Position numbers and translations under genes: made by a program | DNA from: Gammaproteobacteria bacterium | GTDB taxonomy: Bacteria > Pseudomonadota > Gammaproteobacteria > SZUA-229 | Direction: 5' to 3' | Assembly (NCBI GenBank): GCA_026998145.1 | Contig: JALTRC010000418.1 | Location: 1 to 9,734 of the forward strand | DNA: 9,734 nt | Part shown: positions 1 to 6,900 of the stretch, in pieces | How positions within the stretch are numbered: the stretch's first letter is position 1 | Layout of the letters: every line of letters starts with the position of its first letter | Notes under the pieces: generated by a model | Told to the model about the DNA's origin: nothing | Seen by the model: the letters and a program-made list of their open reading frames with translations, nothing else | The model's database searches: none

Positions 1-363
1 GCCCAGTATTTAACAAAAATTAAAAACCGTTTTGCCGATGATATTCCCGAACCGGATAAAACCTGGTTTGCACTGGCCGCTTATAATGTGGGCTATTACC
101 ATGTGAGAGATGCCCAGAAAATTGCCACTCAGCTGGGTAAGGATGCAAACTCATGGGCGGATTTAAAAACTGTTTTGCCGCTGCTGGCGCGCAAGAAATA
201 TTACAAAAAAACCGCTTATGGATATGCCCGCGGCTGGGAGCCGGTGAAATACGTGGAAAATATCCGCCGCTATTACGATATGCTTAATTATCAGGTGAAT
301 AAAAATATTCGGGAAGTCGAGCAGGACCCGGAAGCCTATAAGATCCTGCCCTCGGTTTTATAA
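1..363 (+). CDS. mltF: Membrane-bound lytic murein transglycosylase F, C-terminal part (5' partial)
   Basis: Frame 1 is open from the left edge to a TAA at 361-363 and gives 120 residues, so the start lies outside the window. MltF is a periplasmic enzyme anchored to the outer membrane. It cleaves the MurNAc-GlcNAc bond of peptidoglycan and forms 1,6-anhydro ends. The fragment carries the late SLT-domain motif ALAAYNVG around residues 24-31, followed by GYYHVRDA, then WADLKTVLPLL and GYARGWEPVKYVENIRRYYD, which is the characteristic MltF tail. The catalytic glutamate and the N-terminal solute-binding-like domain are upstream and not visible. It is the only plus-strand gene here and converges with the 71-aa gene across 9 bp. 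I see no hairpin terminator in that gap. Another SLT-family transglycosylase is possible, but the tail favours MltF. Confidence 0.88.
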   Translation, partial: AQYLTKIKNRFADDIPEPDKTWFALAAYNVGYYHVRDAQKIATQLGKDANSWADLKTVLPLLARKKYYKKTAYGYARGWEPVKYVENIRRYYDMLNYQVNKNIREVEQDPEAYKILPSVL

Positions 364-372
364 AGCGGTTAT

Positions 373-588
373 TTATTCAAAATTCTCCGCTTCATTACGT
401 ACCTTGCGGGACATCTTTTGCAGCTCGTCGGCTATCTTTTCCAGACGCTCAACCAGTACCGTGTCTATACCCGCTTCAATCAGTAGCGATAATTCATCAT
501 AATGTTCCACCGGCAGTGTATGGCCGGCTGCCTCCACCATTTCACGAAACCGCCGGGTAATATCCTGAGCATGGGCTGTTTTATGCAT
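373..588 (-). CDS. Small hypothetical protein, translationally coupled to ppk2
   Basis: I do not recognise this 71-residue protein. It is charged and probably mostly helical: a basic N-terminal part (DITRRFREMVEAAG) is followed by a run with hydrophobic spacing suggesting an amphipathic helix or short coiled coil (LVERLEKIADELQKMSRKV). There is no signal peptide, membrane segment or cysteine. Its ATG at 588 lies 2 bp after the ppk2 stop codon. A strong GGAGG ribosome binding site (598-602) sits inside the last ppk2 codons, so its translation is probably coupled to that of ppk2. This placement supports a real gene with a role linked to polyphosphate or to PPK2, but that link is inference from position only. 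It ends 9 bp from the convergent mltF stop. Confidence 0.72.
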   Translation of the reverse strand: MHKTAHAQDITRRFREMVEAAGHTLPVEHYDELSLLIEAGIDTVLVERLEKIADELQKMSRKVRNEAENFE

Positions 589-590
589 GA

Positions 591-1565
591 CTATTTACCT
601 CCGGATGATTCAGGCTTTTGTTTTACTTTTCGTTTTCCCGGTATGACATCTTTGATAATCGGCGCCTTTTCCAGATTATGCTCACCTTTTTCATAAATGG
701 TTTCCGCTGAACCCACAATTAGAGGGTCTGGCCCTTTTACCACATCTGTATTTTTATTAGGGTAATCCAGCGTGCTTAATAAATGCTGCATGGCATTGAT
801 ACGGGCGCGTTTTTTGCAATCTGACTTTACCACTGTCCAGGGTGCATCCGCCGTATCTGTGTAAAAGAACATGGCTTCCTTGGCTTCGGTATAATCCTCC
901 CATTTATCCAGCGAGGCCAGATCAATAGGGCTTAGCTTCCACTGCTTTAAAGGATCATGCTGACGTGCCTGAAAGCGGCGAAACTGTTCATTACGACTCA
1001 CTGAAAACCATAATTTATAAAGCCGAATACCACTGCGAACCAGCATTCGTTCCAGCTCCGGTGCCTGACGCATAAATTCCAGATACTCACCCGGCTTACA
1101 GAAGCCCATTACCCGTTCAACACCGGCACGGTTATACCAGGAGCGATCCAGCATAACGATTTCACCGGCACTGGGCAGGTGTTGAATATAACGCTGAAAA
1201 TACCACTGGCCCTGTTCAAACTCGCTGGGCTTTTCCAGTGCCACCACTCTGGCGCCACGGGGGTTCATGTGTTCCATCATGCGCTTGATGGTACCCCCCT
1301 TACCGGCCGCATCACGACCCTCAAATAAAATCAGGATTTTCTGCCCGGTATCCTTAACCCAGTTTTGCATTTTTAATAATTCGATCTGCAAATCCTTTTT
1401 CAGGCTTTCATATTCATCCCGTTTCATTTTTGAATCATAAGGATAATTAGCATCGGGAAAAATTTTTCGTTTGCCAATACCATTGATGGTTTTGGATTTC
1501 GCCAGACTCTGATCTTTCCTGTCAGCCGATATTTTAGGTAAGGTAAAATTCACATCATTGGCCAT
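591..1565 (-). CDS. ppk2: Polyphosphate kinase 2, class-I-like
   Basis: This 324-residue protein belongs to the PPK2 family, a cytoplasmic P-loop fold related to thymidylate kinase. The family transfers phosphate between inorganic polyphosphate and nucleotides. Single-domain class I members mainly make ATP or GTP from the diphosphates using polyphosphate. Visible motifs are the Walker A loop FEGRDAAGKGG (81-91), a Walker B-like segment MLDRSWYNRAGVERV (138-152), and the lid region HDPLKQWKLSPIDLASLDKW (203-222), followed by YTEAKEAMFFYTDT. The core spans roughly residues 33-272. The remaining 50 residues form a lysine-rich tail outside the fold. The start at 1565 is supported by GAGGAA 8 bases upstream. 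It is the first gene of a pair with the 71-aa gene, and an FNR-like promoter lies in front of it. Class I is judged from motif similarity, and substrate preference is not proven. Confidence 0.94.
   Translation of the reverse strand: MANDVNFTLPKISADRKDQSLAKSKTINGIGKRKIFPDANYPYDSKMKRDEYESLKKDLQIELLKMQNWVKDTGQKILILFEGRDAAGKGGTIKRMMEHMNPRGARVVALEKPSEFEQGQWYFQRYIQHLPSAGEIVMLDRSWYNRAGVERVMGFCKPGEYLEFMRQAPELERMLVRSGIRLYKLWFSVSRNEQFRRFQARQHDPLKQWKLSPIDLASLDKWEDYTEAKEAMFFYTDTADAPWTVVKSDCKKRARINAMQHLLSTLDYPNKNTDVVKGPDPLIVGSAETIYEKGEHNLEKAPIIKDVIPGKRKVKQKPESSGGK
598..602 (-). promoter_or_regulatory. Shine-Dalgarno site of the 71-aa gene, inside ppk2
   Basis: The minus strand reads GGAGG about 9 bases before the ATG at 588, within the final codons of ppk2. 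It fixes the start of the small gene and indicates coupling to the upstream cistron. Confidence 0.7.
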
Positions 1566-1588
1566 TTATCGTTCCTCAAATTAACTTA

Positions 1589-1636
1589 TCTTTTAAGCAT
1601 AGAACATGCGACAGATTTTAAATTGACGCACATCAA
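1589..1636 (-). promoter_or_regulatory. Putative FNR/ANR-dependent promoter of ppk2
   Basis: The minus strand has TTGATGTGCGTCAA at 1636-1623, matching 9 of the 10 fixed positions of the FNR/ANR consensus TTGAT-N4-ATCAA. Downstream, TATGCT at 1601-1596 is a fair -10 hexamer. That puts the start near 1589 and the centre of the box near -40.5, close to the -41.5 typical of class II FNR activation. The site lies between the mtfA stop and the ppk2 start, so the likely target is ppk2. Box and spacing are read directly; function is inferred. Confidence 0.6.
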
Positions 1637-1645
1637 TACAGACCA

Positions 1646-2449
1646 TTAATGGGGATATGGGCGAGCTGTTTGCCGTTTTAAAGTATCCTGCCGATAGAAT
1701 AATTTCAGCTGTTCATACAAATCCGGATAGTAATGATGCAGGCGCGCCGGCCATTCAAAAAAGGCCTCACTGACCACGGCAAAAAACTCCGCCGGATTTT
1801 CAGCGGCATAAGGATCAATATGGGTTTTATGATGATGCGCCAGCTGCGTTTCAAGATTCTGATACACAGCTGTTAGCACTTTCGTCCAGACCCGGGGCGA
1901 CATATTCGGATGCAGGGGCGGCATACCATTGGCAACACCATTTAGCATATCCAGCTTATGGGCAAACTCATGGACAATAACATTGGAGCCTTTTCCATGG
2001 CCGTGGGGATGCTTACCCGGCCTGGCATCATCCCAGGCCAGTATAACCGGCCCCTGCCCCCAGGCTTCACCATCCAGCACTGCATCCTGCTCATGTACAA
2101 CACCCGCTTCATCCTGTACCTGACGATGCACAACAAATGCACCTTCATAAACAATGACTTCCAGCCAGCCGTCGTAGTAATCAATATCAAGATTCAGAAT
2201 AAGTACACAGGCAACAGCAGCAATGACCGTTTTTTGATAATCATCCAGTTGTAGATCATGGGCACCCACAAAGACTTTTTTATGTAAAAACAGGCTGGCC
2301 AGTTCCCGTAGGCGTAGCAGCTCATGGTGATCCAGCTGATAATGCAATAATGCATCCTGCTCAACTTTTTTCCAGAGTTTTTCGGGGATACGTTTATCGC
2401 GTAGAAAATGCTGTTTTTTCCAGCGATCAAACCGCTTCAGTAAATTCAT
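1646..2449 (-). CDS. mtfA: MtfA-family zinc metallopeptidase (M90)
   Basis: The protein resembles MtfA, a cytoplasmic zinc peptidase. In E. coli it binds the repressor Mlc and so influences ptsG and the glucose phosphotransferase system. The zinc motif is clear: NVIVHEFAHKLDMLNG contains HEFAH (residues 162-166 counted from the longest start), and the third ligand is probably the glutamate of NPAEFFAVVSEAFFE (about 223). The family segments WLEVIVYEGAF and GPVILAWDDA are also present. Length (267-269) matches E. coli MtfA (265). Three consecutive ATG codons occur at 2455, 2452 and 2449. The AAGG just upstream is 1, 4 and 7 bases from them, so I chose the third. Whether Mlc is the partner in this organism is unknown, and no PTS gene is in the window. 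It is probably transcribed alone or by read-through from the FecR-SPOR gene. Confidence 0.9.
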   Translation of the reverse strand: MNLLKRFDRWKKQHFLRDKRIPEKLWKKVEQDALLHYQLDHHELLRLRELASLFLHKKVFVGAHDLQLDDYQKTVIAAVACVLILNLDIDYYDGWLEVIVYEGAFVVHRQVQDEAGVVHEQDAVLDGEAWGQGPVILAWDDARPGKHPHGHGKGSNVIVHEFAHKLDMLNGVANGMPPLHPNMSPRVWTKVLTAVYQNLETQLAHHHKTHIDPYAAENPAEFFAVVSEAFFEWPARLHHYYPDLYEQLKLFYRQDTLKRQTARPYPH

Positions 2450-2455
2450 CATCAT

Positions 2456-2673
2456 GCCTTATGGTTTAGGAAGGAAGTTCTGATCAATTCATGAACTCAC
2501 ATTTCACGCTTAAAATGCGCGGTTTCTGCGTTGCGAATCTTCGCAATGGCATGAGCCTGTACATGGCGGAGGAAACCTGATCGGTTGATCGCATGTGGAT
2601 TCAAAGATAGCCGAACCACTGACTAAAGCAGCCCGACTCATGTTTACGACTGGCTATTCTGTGACCTTGCCTG
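2456..2673. other. 218-bp spacer with a palindrome, a startless open frame and a possible stem
   Basis: This is the longest stretch without an assigned gene. It contains a perfect palindrome TTGCGAATCTTCGCAA at 2531-2546. A longer-range inverted pair, ATAGCC (2607-2612) and GGCTAT (2652-2657), is separated by 39 bases. On the minus strand, 2497-2622 is an open frame of 41 codons with protein-like composition, but it has no initiation codon apart from two GTGs without a ribosome binding site. I see no clear intrinsic terminator for the FecR-SPOR gene and no convincing promoter for mtfA, though one of them probably lies here. No tRNA or insertion-sequence ends are visible. Confidence 0.45.
2531..2546. 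repeat. Perfect 16-bp palindrome in the spacer before mtfA
   Basis: TTGCGAATCTTCGCAA is self-complementary over 7-bp arms around a 2-base centre (6 bp with a 4-base loop if it folds as RNA). It has no U-rich tail on either strand, so it is not a terminator. It could be an operator half-way between the FecR-SPOR gene and mtfA, part of a dispersed repeat, or chance. Confidence 0.5.
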
Positions 2674-3573
2674 CTAGAAGCGGCTAATCCATGGCCGAGG
2701 CAGGCCATATCGCCCTTCGATACCCTGAGCAAAAATCTCCGCATCCGCCCTGGTTGCAAAGCCTTTTACGCCCAGGCGATACCATTGTTTTCCTTGCAGG
2801 CGAAGCCCATTGACGCTTGTCATAATGCCCTGATGGGCCAGTTTCAAACGCATTTTCAAAAGCACTTTTTTATCTCGCAATGCAATCAAATTAACCAGCC
2901 AGTGACCATCACGACTCACAACACCGCCACCTGGCAATAATTCTGTTTCTGCAGCCCAGCGAGCCAGCTTATCCTGAGGAATCTGTGGCAGTAGCTGCGC
3001 CGGTTTATTTTCAGGCACCCGATACCATGACAGAGGCTGGGTCATTTCAAACGGCGGCTCACCTTCCCGATTAGCCTGCACCGAGCCTTCGATTAACACC
3101 AGATTATCTTCCTTCGGCGCAGAACGCATCCATACATCAGTGCCTTTAATATCCACGCTGATGAAAGCGGTGTTTATTTTAAGATTTCGTAAATAAGGCT
3201 GGGCCGATGCTGTGGTGGTATAACGCAATGCACCGGATTTAACACGAATAAAACCTTCAAAAAAACCCTCAGCTTCTTCGGCCGGCTGTAGCCGATCAAA
3301 ATAGATACTGGCATTCTCGCCAATTTTAATCTGGCTGCCACCATCATCCAGATTAATCAACACACGGGCATTTTTACCGGTGATGATAATATCAGCGGAG
3401 TTAATTTCCATCCCCGGCTTAAGCGGCGTTTTCATTGCATCCCGTTGAATCCAGGCAGGCATTTGAAAGGCCTGCACAAAGGCACCCGGTTTTGCCTGAA
3501 CAACAGATGCCAGTGAGCACAGAAATATTATTAAAAGATAAAGGCCGGGCATTTTGAATGGATTCTTTTTCAT
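2674..3573 (-). CDS. Secreted FecR-domain and SPOR-domain protein
   Basis: This 299-residue protein starts with a typical Sec signal peptide: basic MKKNPFK, then a hydrophobic core LYLLIIFLCSLASVV, with probable cleavage after Ala27 (VVQA-KPG). Residues about 50-165 resemble a FecR domain: NSADIIITGKNARVLINLDDG, IKIGENASIYFD, VKSGALRY, and INTAFISVDIKGTDVWM near 133-149. Residues about 222-299 look like a SPOR domain (HWLVNLIAL, then GKQWYRLGVKGFATRADAEIFAQGI). SPOR domains usually bind peptidoglycan stripped of stem peptides, often at division sites. I infer a periplasmic, wall-associated protein. FecR-type domains here need not mean iron signalling, since no TonB receptor or sigma factor is adjacent. 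The cysteine at 19 is not in a proper lipobox. No good ribosome binding site precedes the ATG. The exact role is unknown. Confidence 0.82.
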   Translation of the reverse strand: MKKNPFKMPGLYLLIIFLCSLASVVQAKPGAFVQAFQMPAWIQRDAMKTPLKPGMEINSADIIITGKNARVLINLDDGGSQIKIGENASIYFDRLQPAEEAEGFFEGFIRVKSGALRYTTTASAQPYLRNLKINTAFISVDIKGTDVWMRSAPKEDNLVLIEGSVQANREGEPPFEMTQPLSWYRVPENKPAQLLPQIPQDKLARWAAETELLPGGGVVSRDGHWLVNLIALRDKKVLLKMRLKLAHQGIMTSVNGLRLQGKQWYRLGVKGFATRADAEIFAQGIEGRYGLPRPWISRF

Positions 3574-3597
3574 TTGATATAGCCGAATTAATGTTTG

Positions 3598-3641
3598 AGC
3601 AAAATAAACAGGCCCCGGTATTTAAAACACCGGGGCCTGTT
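3598..3641 (-). terminator. Strong intrinsic terminator downstream of secF
   Basis: A perfect 13-bp stem is formed by AACAGGCCCCGGT (3607-3619) and ACCGGGGCCTGTT (3629-3641) with a 9-base loop. Read on the minus strand it is followed by TTTATTTT, as expected for Rho-independent termination. It lies 8 bases after the secF stop and closes the queA-tgt-yajC-secDF cluster. The FecR-SPOR gene starts only 25 bp further on. Confidence 0.92.
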
Positions 3642-3649
3642 ATTATTGA

Positions 3650-4576
3650 TCAGGGCGTATCATCAACCACTTCTTCCTCTTTGGCTGATTCCAGGAAGTC
3701 TTGCTTGGTGACATTCATTAACATCAACGTACTACTGGCCACGTAAATAGATGAGTAGGTACCAATCACAACACCTACGATCAAAGCAAAGGCAAAGCCG
3801 TGGATAATCTCGCCGCCAAAATAAAACAGCGCAATCAATACCAGCATGGTGGTTAATGAAGTCACAATGGTACGTGACAGGGTTTCATTAATGGACTGAT
3901 TCAAAATGCTTTCAGCACTGCCTTTGCGCATGGCACGGAAGGTTTCACGAATACGATCCAGTACCACCACTGTATCGTTCAATGAATAACCAATTACCGC
4001 CAGTATGGCCGCCAGCACTGTAAGATCAAATTCAATCTGGGTAATGGAAAATACACCAATGGTAATCACCACATCATGTACCAACGCCAGAATAGCACCT
4101 ACCGCTGATTTCAGCTGGAAGCGCAGACTGACATAAATCAGGATACCAAACAGTGCCACCAGCATGGCCATGCCGCCCTGCTCTCTAAGCTCCTCACCCA
4201 CCTGCGGACCAACAAACTCCACCCGGCGAATATCCACTTTTTTATCACTGGCTGTCTGTAATACGGCCATTACCTGGGTGCTTAAATCCGCACGATTTAA
4301 ACCGCCCCGCGGTGCCAGACGCACCAGCACATCTCTGGTACTGCCAAAGTGCTGTATTTGCGCATCTTTAAAGTCACTGGCCTGTAAGGCTTCTCGCAGG
4401 GACTCTAATTCAACTGGCTGCTGATAGCTGGCTTCGATTAAATAACCGCCGGTAAAATCAATGCCATAGTTCAGCCCTTTAATAGACAGACTAATAACAG
4501 ACATAAGAATCAACAGGGTTGAAAAGCCCAGCGCTATTTTGCGCTTACCCATAAAATCAAACATTAACTTTTTCAT
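3650..4576 (-). CDS. secF: Protein translocase subunit SecF
   Basis: SecF pairs with SecD in the inner membrane. The complex uses the proton gradient to help pull preproteins through SecYEG on the periplasmic side. The 308-residue product shows a first membrane segment near residues 12-32, the motif NYGIDFTGG (36-44), a small periplasmic domain ending at VEFVGPQVGEELREQG (119-133), and then five clustered membrane segments. The signature IGYSLNDTVVVLDRIRE (195-211) contains the conserved acidic residue D201. The tail is acidic. I chose the ATG at 4576 because AGGAAACAGGA lies just upstream and MKKLMFDFMGKRK is a normal SecF beginning. A longer in-frame start at 4621 would overlap secD by 35 bp. 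Spacing from the secD stop is 10 bp, so the two are co-transcribed. A strong terminator follows. Confidence 0.95.
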   Translation of the reverse strand: MKKLMFDFMGKRKIALGFSTLLILMSVISLSIKGLNYGIDFTGGYLIEASYQQPVELESLREALQASDFKDAQIQHFGSTRDVLVRLAPRGGLNRADLSTQVMAVLQTASDKKVDIRRVEFVGPQVGEELREQGGMAMLVALFGILIYVSLRFQLKSAVGAILALVHDVVITIGVFSITQIEFDLTVLAAILAVIGYSLNDTVVVLDRIRETFRAMRKGSAESILNQSINETLSRTIVTSLTTMLVLIALFYFGGEIIHGFAFALIVGVVIGTYSSIYVASSTLMLMNVTKQDFLESAKEEEVVDDTP

Positions 4577-4586
4577 ATCCTGTTTC

Positions 4587-6449
4587 CTATATTGAAACTT
4601 TGGAAATATTGCGGCCGCCATAGGTTAAATTAACCAGCGCACGTGTGCCCATAATGGCTGTAAACATGGAGGTTAAAATACCAATGGACAGGGTAATAGC
4701 AAAACCTTTGATGGGGCCGGTACCCAGACTGAACAGCACAATGGCGGCAATCAGCGTGGTGACATTGGCATCGGCAATGGTGCTAAAGGCTTTTTCGAAA
4801 CCCGCATGGATACTGGCCTGAGGCGAGTTGCCATTACGCAGTTCTTCACGGATACGTTCAAATATCAGCACATTGGCATCCACTGCCATACCCACGGTTA
4901 ATACAATACCGGCAATACCCGGCAGGGTTAAGGTGGCCTGTAATAATGAAAGCACGGCGAAAATAATAATCAGGTTGGCGGTCAGTGCAATATTGGCAAA
5001 CAGGCCGAACACCTTGTAATAAGCCAGCATAAAAATCAGCACCACAACAAAACCGATGACCACTGACTGGAAACCTTTTTTGATATTATCCTTACCCAGG
5101 CTTGGGCCAACGGTGCGCTCTTCTACAATCTCAACCGGCGCACGCAGGGCACCGGCACGGAGCAGCAGGGCCAGATCATGGGCTTCACCTGATTGCAGTC
5201 CGGTGATCTGGAAGTTTTTGCTGAATACACCCTGAATAGTGGCAATATTAATCACCTCTTCGGTGCGGCTACGCACTTTGACTTTCTTGCCATCCACTAT
5301 TTTGGTTTCAACCTTGTTCTCAATGAACACAACCGCCATGGGTTTTTTCAGATTCTCACGGGTGGTTTCACCCATTTTCTTGGCGCCCTTGCCATCCAGA
5401 CGCACACTTACCGCCGGGCTGCCGGAACGGGAATCAATGGTGGAAGAGGCATCATTAATCTGGTCACCGGTAACAATCACGCGGCGCTTCAGTAAAACCG
5501 GATCCCCATTACGCTCATGGTACAACTTGGCATTTAAGGGAACCCGGCCGGTTTGTTCCGCATCCTGCCATTCACGATAAGTGCCTTCTACCAGACGGAA
5601 TTCCAGTGTTGCCGTCGCCCCTAAAATTTCTTTGGCGCGAGCGGTGTCCTGCACACCAGGCAGTTGTACCACAATGCGGGAATCCCCCTGCTGCTGAATA
5701 ACCGGCTCGGCAACACCCAGCTCATTGACACGATTACGCAGGGTGATAACGTTTTGCTGAATAGCAATGCGTTTTTCATTACGAATGGCTTTTTCCGTTA
5801 ATTTGCCAATAACCTTGAGCTGGTCTTCATCCGTTGTAAATTCAAGATCCTTAAATTCACGTTTTAAGGCTGAACGACCTTTTTCCATTGCCGCTGCATC
5901 ACGGAATTTAATCTCAATATTTCCAGCTTTACGGGTAATACCCAGATAACGAATCTTTTCACCCCGCAGAAAGCTACGCATATCCGACACATAGGCATTT
6001 TCCATTCGCTTGATGGCCGAGTCCATATCCACTTCCATCAAAAAATGTACACCACCCCGTAAATCCAGACCCAGATACATGGGAGAAGCCCCCATTTCCT
6101 GTAACCACTTTGGCGTTGCTGGTGCCAGATTTAAGGCCACCGTATAGTTGCGGTTCTTTTTAATCAGGGGAATATTCTTAATGGTATCGGCTGCCTTAAG
6201 CTGGGTTTCCGTATCATTAAATCGAACCAGCAATTTACCGTTATTTATTTCGACCGCTTTATAAGGCAGTGCGGCTTTTTTTAAACTGGATTTGATGATG
6301 TCCTGAATGGAAGCCGGTACAGAGTCGTTGCGTAAAGCCACCATTACGGAAGGATCTTCGCCGTAAATATTCGGCAGCGCATAAATACTGCTGAAAACCA
6401 GTACCACAATAAGTAGCAGGTATTTCCACAGGGGATAGTGGTTAATCAT
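4587..6449 (-). CDS. secD: Protein translocase subunit SecD
   Basis: SecD is the large subunit of the SecDF-YajC complex that assists preprotein export through SecYEG using proton motive force. The 620 residues fit the family (E. coli 615). There is an N-terminal membrane segment at about 7-26 (WKYLLLIVVLVFSSIYALP). It is followed by a large periplasmic region with GLDLRGGVHFLMEVD (127-141) and RVNELGVAEPVIQQQG (240-255), and VQLPG shortly after. RAGALRAPVEIVEERTVGPS (431-450) leads into five C-terminal membrane segments. GMAVDANVLIFERIREE (520-536) carries the conserved D524 needed for proton coupling in the family. The start at 6449 has only a weak GGG ribosome-binding sequence. It lies 20 bp after the yajC stop and 10 bp before secF. 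Confidence 0.97.
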   Translation of the reverse strand: MINHYPLWKYLLLIVVLVFSSIYALPNIYGEDPSVMVALRNDSVPASIQDIIKSSLKKAALPYKAVEINNGKLLVRFNDTETQLKAADTIKNIPLIKKNRNYTVALNLAPATPKWLQEMGASPMYLGLDLRGGVHFLMEVDMDSAIKRMENAYVSDMRSFLRGEKIRYLGITRKAGNIEIKFRDAAAMEKGRSALKREFKDLEFTTDEDQLKVIGKLTEKAIRNEKRIAIQQNVITLRNRVNELGVAEPVIQQQGDSRIVVQLPGVQDTARAKEILGATATLEFRLVEGTYREWQDAEQTGRVPLNAKLYHERNGDPVLLKRRVIVTGDQINDASSTIDSRSGSPAVSVRLDGKGAKKMGETTRENLKKPMAVVFIENKVETKIVDGKKVKVRSRTEEVINIATIQGVFSKNFQITGLQSGEAHDLALLLRAGALRAPVEIVEERTVGPSLGKDNIKKGFQSVVIGFVVVLIFMLAYYKVFGLFANIALTANLIIIFAVLSLLQATLTLPGIAGIVLTVGMAVDANVLIFERIREELRNGNSPQASIHAGFEKAFSTIADANVTTLIAAIVLFSLGTGPIKGFAITLSIGILTSMFTAIMGTRALVNLTYGGRNISKVSI

Positions 6450-6469
6450 TGTTTAGCCCGTTTGTAATT

Positions 6470-6811
6470 TTATTTGAGTTCTTTAATGGTGCCCTTGGGC
6501 ATCAGTGCACCAATAGACTGGCGCTGTACATTAATAATAATATCCTGAGCAATTTCCAGGCTGACAAAATTCTCTTCAATTTTTACAATTTTGCCTAAAA
6601 TACCGCCCTGAGTTACCACCTCATCACCCTTGCTCAAGCCTTCAGTCATGGCTTTATGCTCTTTGGCTCGTTTGCTCTGGGGGCGAATTAAAAAGAAATA
6701 AAACAGTACCACCAGACCAATGGGAAATAACAGGGCCGTGATGGGATCACCCTGTGCGGCGCCAGCCGCCGGTGCCGCTTCGGCCAGTGCGTCAGATATA
6801 AAAAAGCTCAT
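6470..6811 (-). CDS. yajC: Sec translocon accessory protein YajC
   Basis: YajC is a small single-span inner membrane protein that co-purifies with SecDF. The 113-residue product (E. coli 110) has a short Ala-rich N-terminus, a membrane helix at about 24-42 (ITALLFPIGLVVLFYFFLI) and the hallmark FLIRPQSKRAKEHKAM. A soluble domain follows with KGDEVVTQGGILGKIVKIEENFVSLEI. I chose the ATG at 6811 because GGGG lies 8 bases upstream and the N-terminus then matches the family. The longer frame from 6880 would place an extra 23 residues through the hairpin in the tgt-yajC gap and is unlikely. It follows tgt after 89 bp and precedes secD by 20 bp. Confidence 0.94.
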   Translation of the reverse strand: MSFFISDALAEAAPAAGAAQGDPITALLFPIGLVVLFYFFLIRPQSKRAKEHKAMTEGLSKGDEVVTQGGILGKIVKIEENFVSLEIAQDIIINVQRQSIGALMPKGTIKELK

Positions 6812-6821
6812 GTGTTTACCC

Positions 6822-6852
6822 CGTAAAATGTAAAGGAGCCACAGTTGGCTCC
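6822..6852 (-). terminator. Weak terminator or attenuator hairpin between tgt and yajC
   Basis: A 7-bp stem GGAGCCA (6835-6841) / TGGCTCC (6846-6852) with a 4-base loop is followed on the minus strand by TTTACATTTT. The stem is short and the tail interrupted, so partial termination or transcript-end protection is more likely than full termination. It lies in the 89-bp gap downstream of tgt and upstream of yajC. Confidence 0.5.
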
Positions 6853-6900
6853 AAATAAATGCGTGATTCCAAAGTGCCAAATGGCAAAAAGTGGGCGCTA

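Noticed and set aside
2491..2580. A 29-codon plus-strand ORF starting at an ATG in the spacer upstream of mtfA.
   Set aside because: The purine-rich AAGGAAG is about 13 bases from the ATG, too far to be convincing, and the opposite-strand frame looks more protein-like. It is not supportable as a gene.
3490..3573. Lipoprotein signal in the FecR-SPOR protein because of Cys19.
   Set aside because: The residues before the cysteine (FL) do not form a lipobox, while VVQA-KPG is a good signal peptidase I site.
4577..4621. A 15-residue N-terminal extension of SecF from an ATG overlapping secD.
   Set aside because: The ATG at 4576 has a good ribosome binding site and gives a standard SecF N-terminus; the extension is just open frame.
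6812..6880. A 23-residue N-terminal extension of YajC.
   Set aside because: It would span the tgt-yajC hairpin, and the ATG at 6811 has its own GGGG and a family-like N-terminus.
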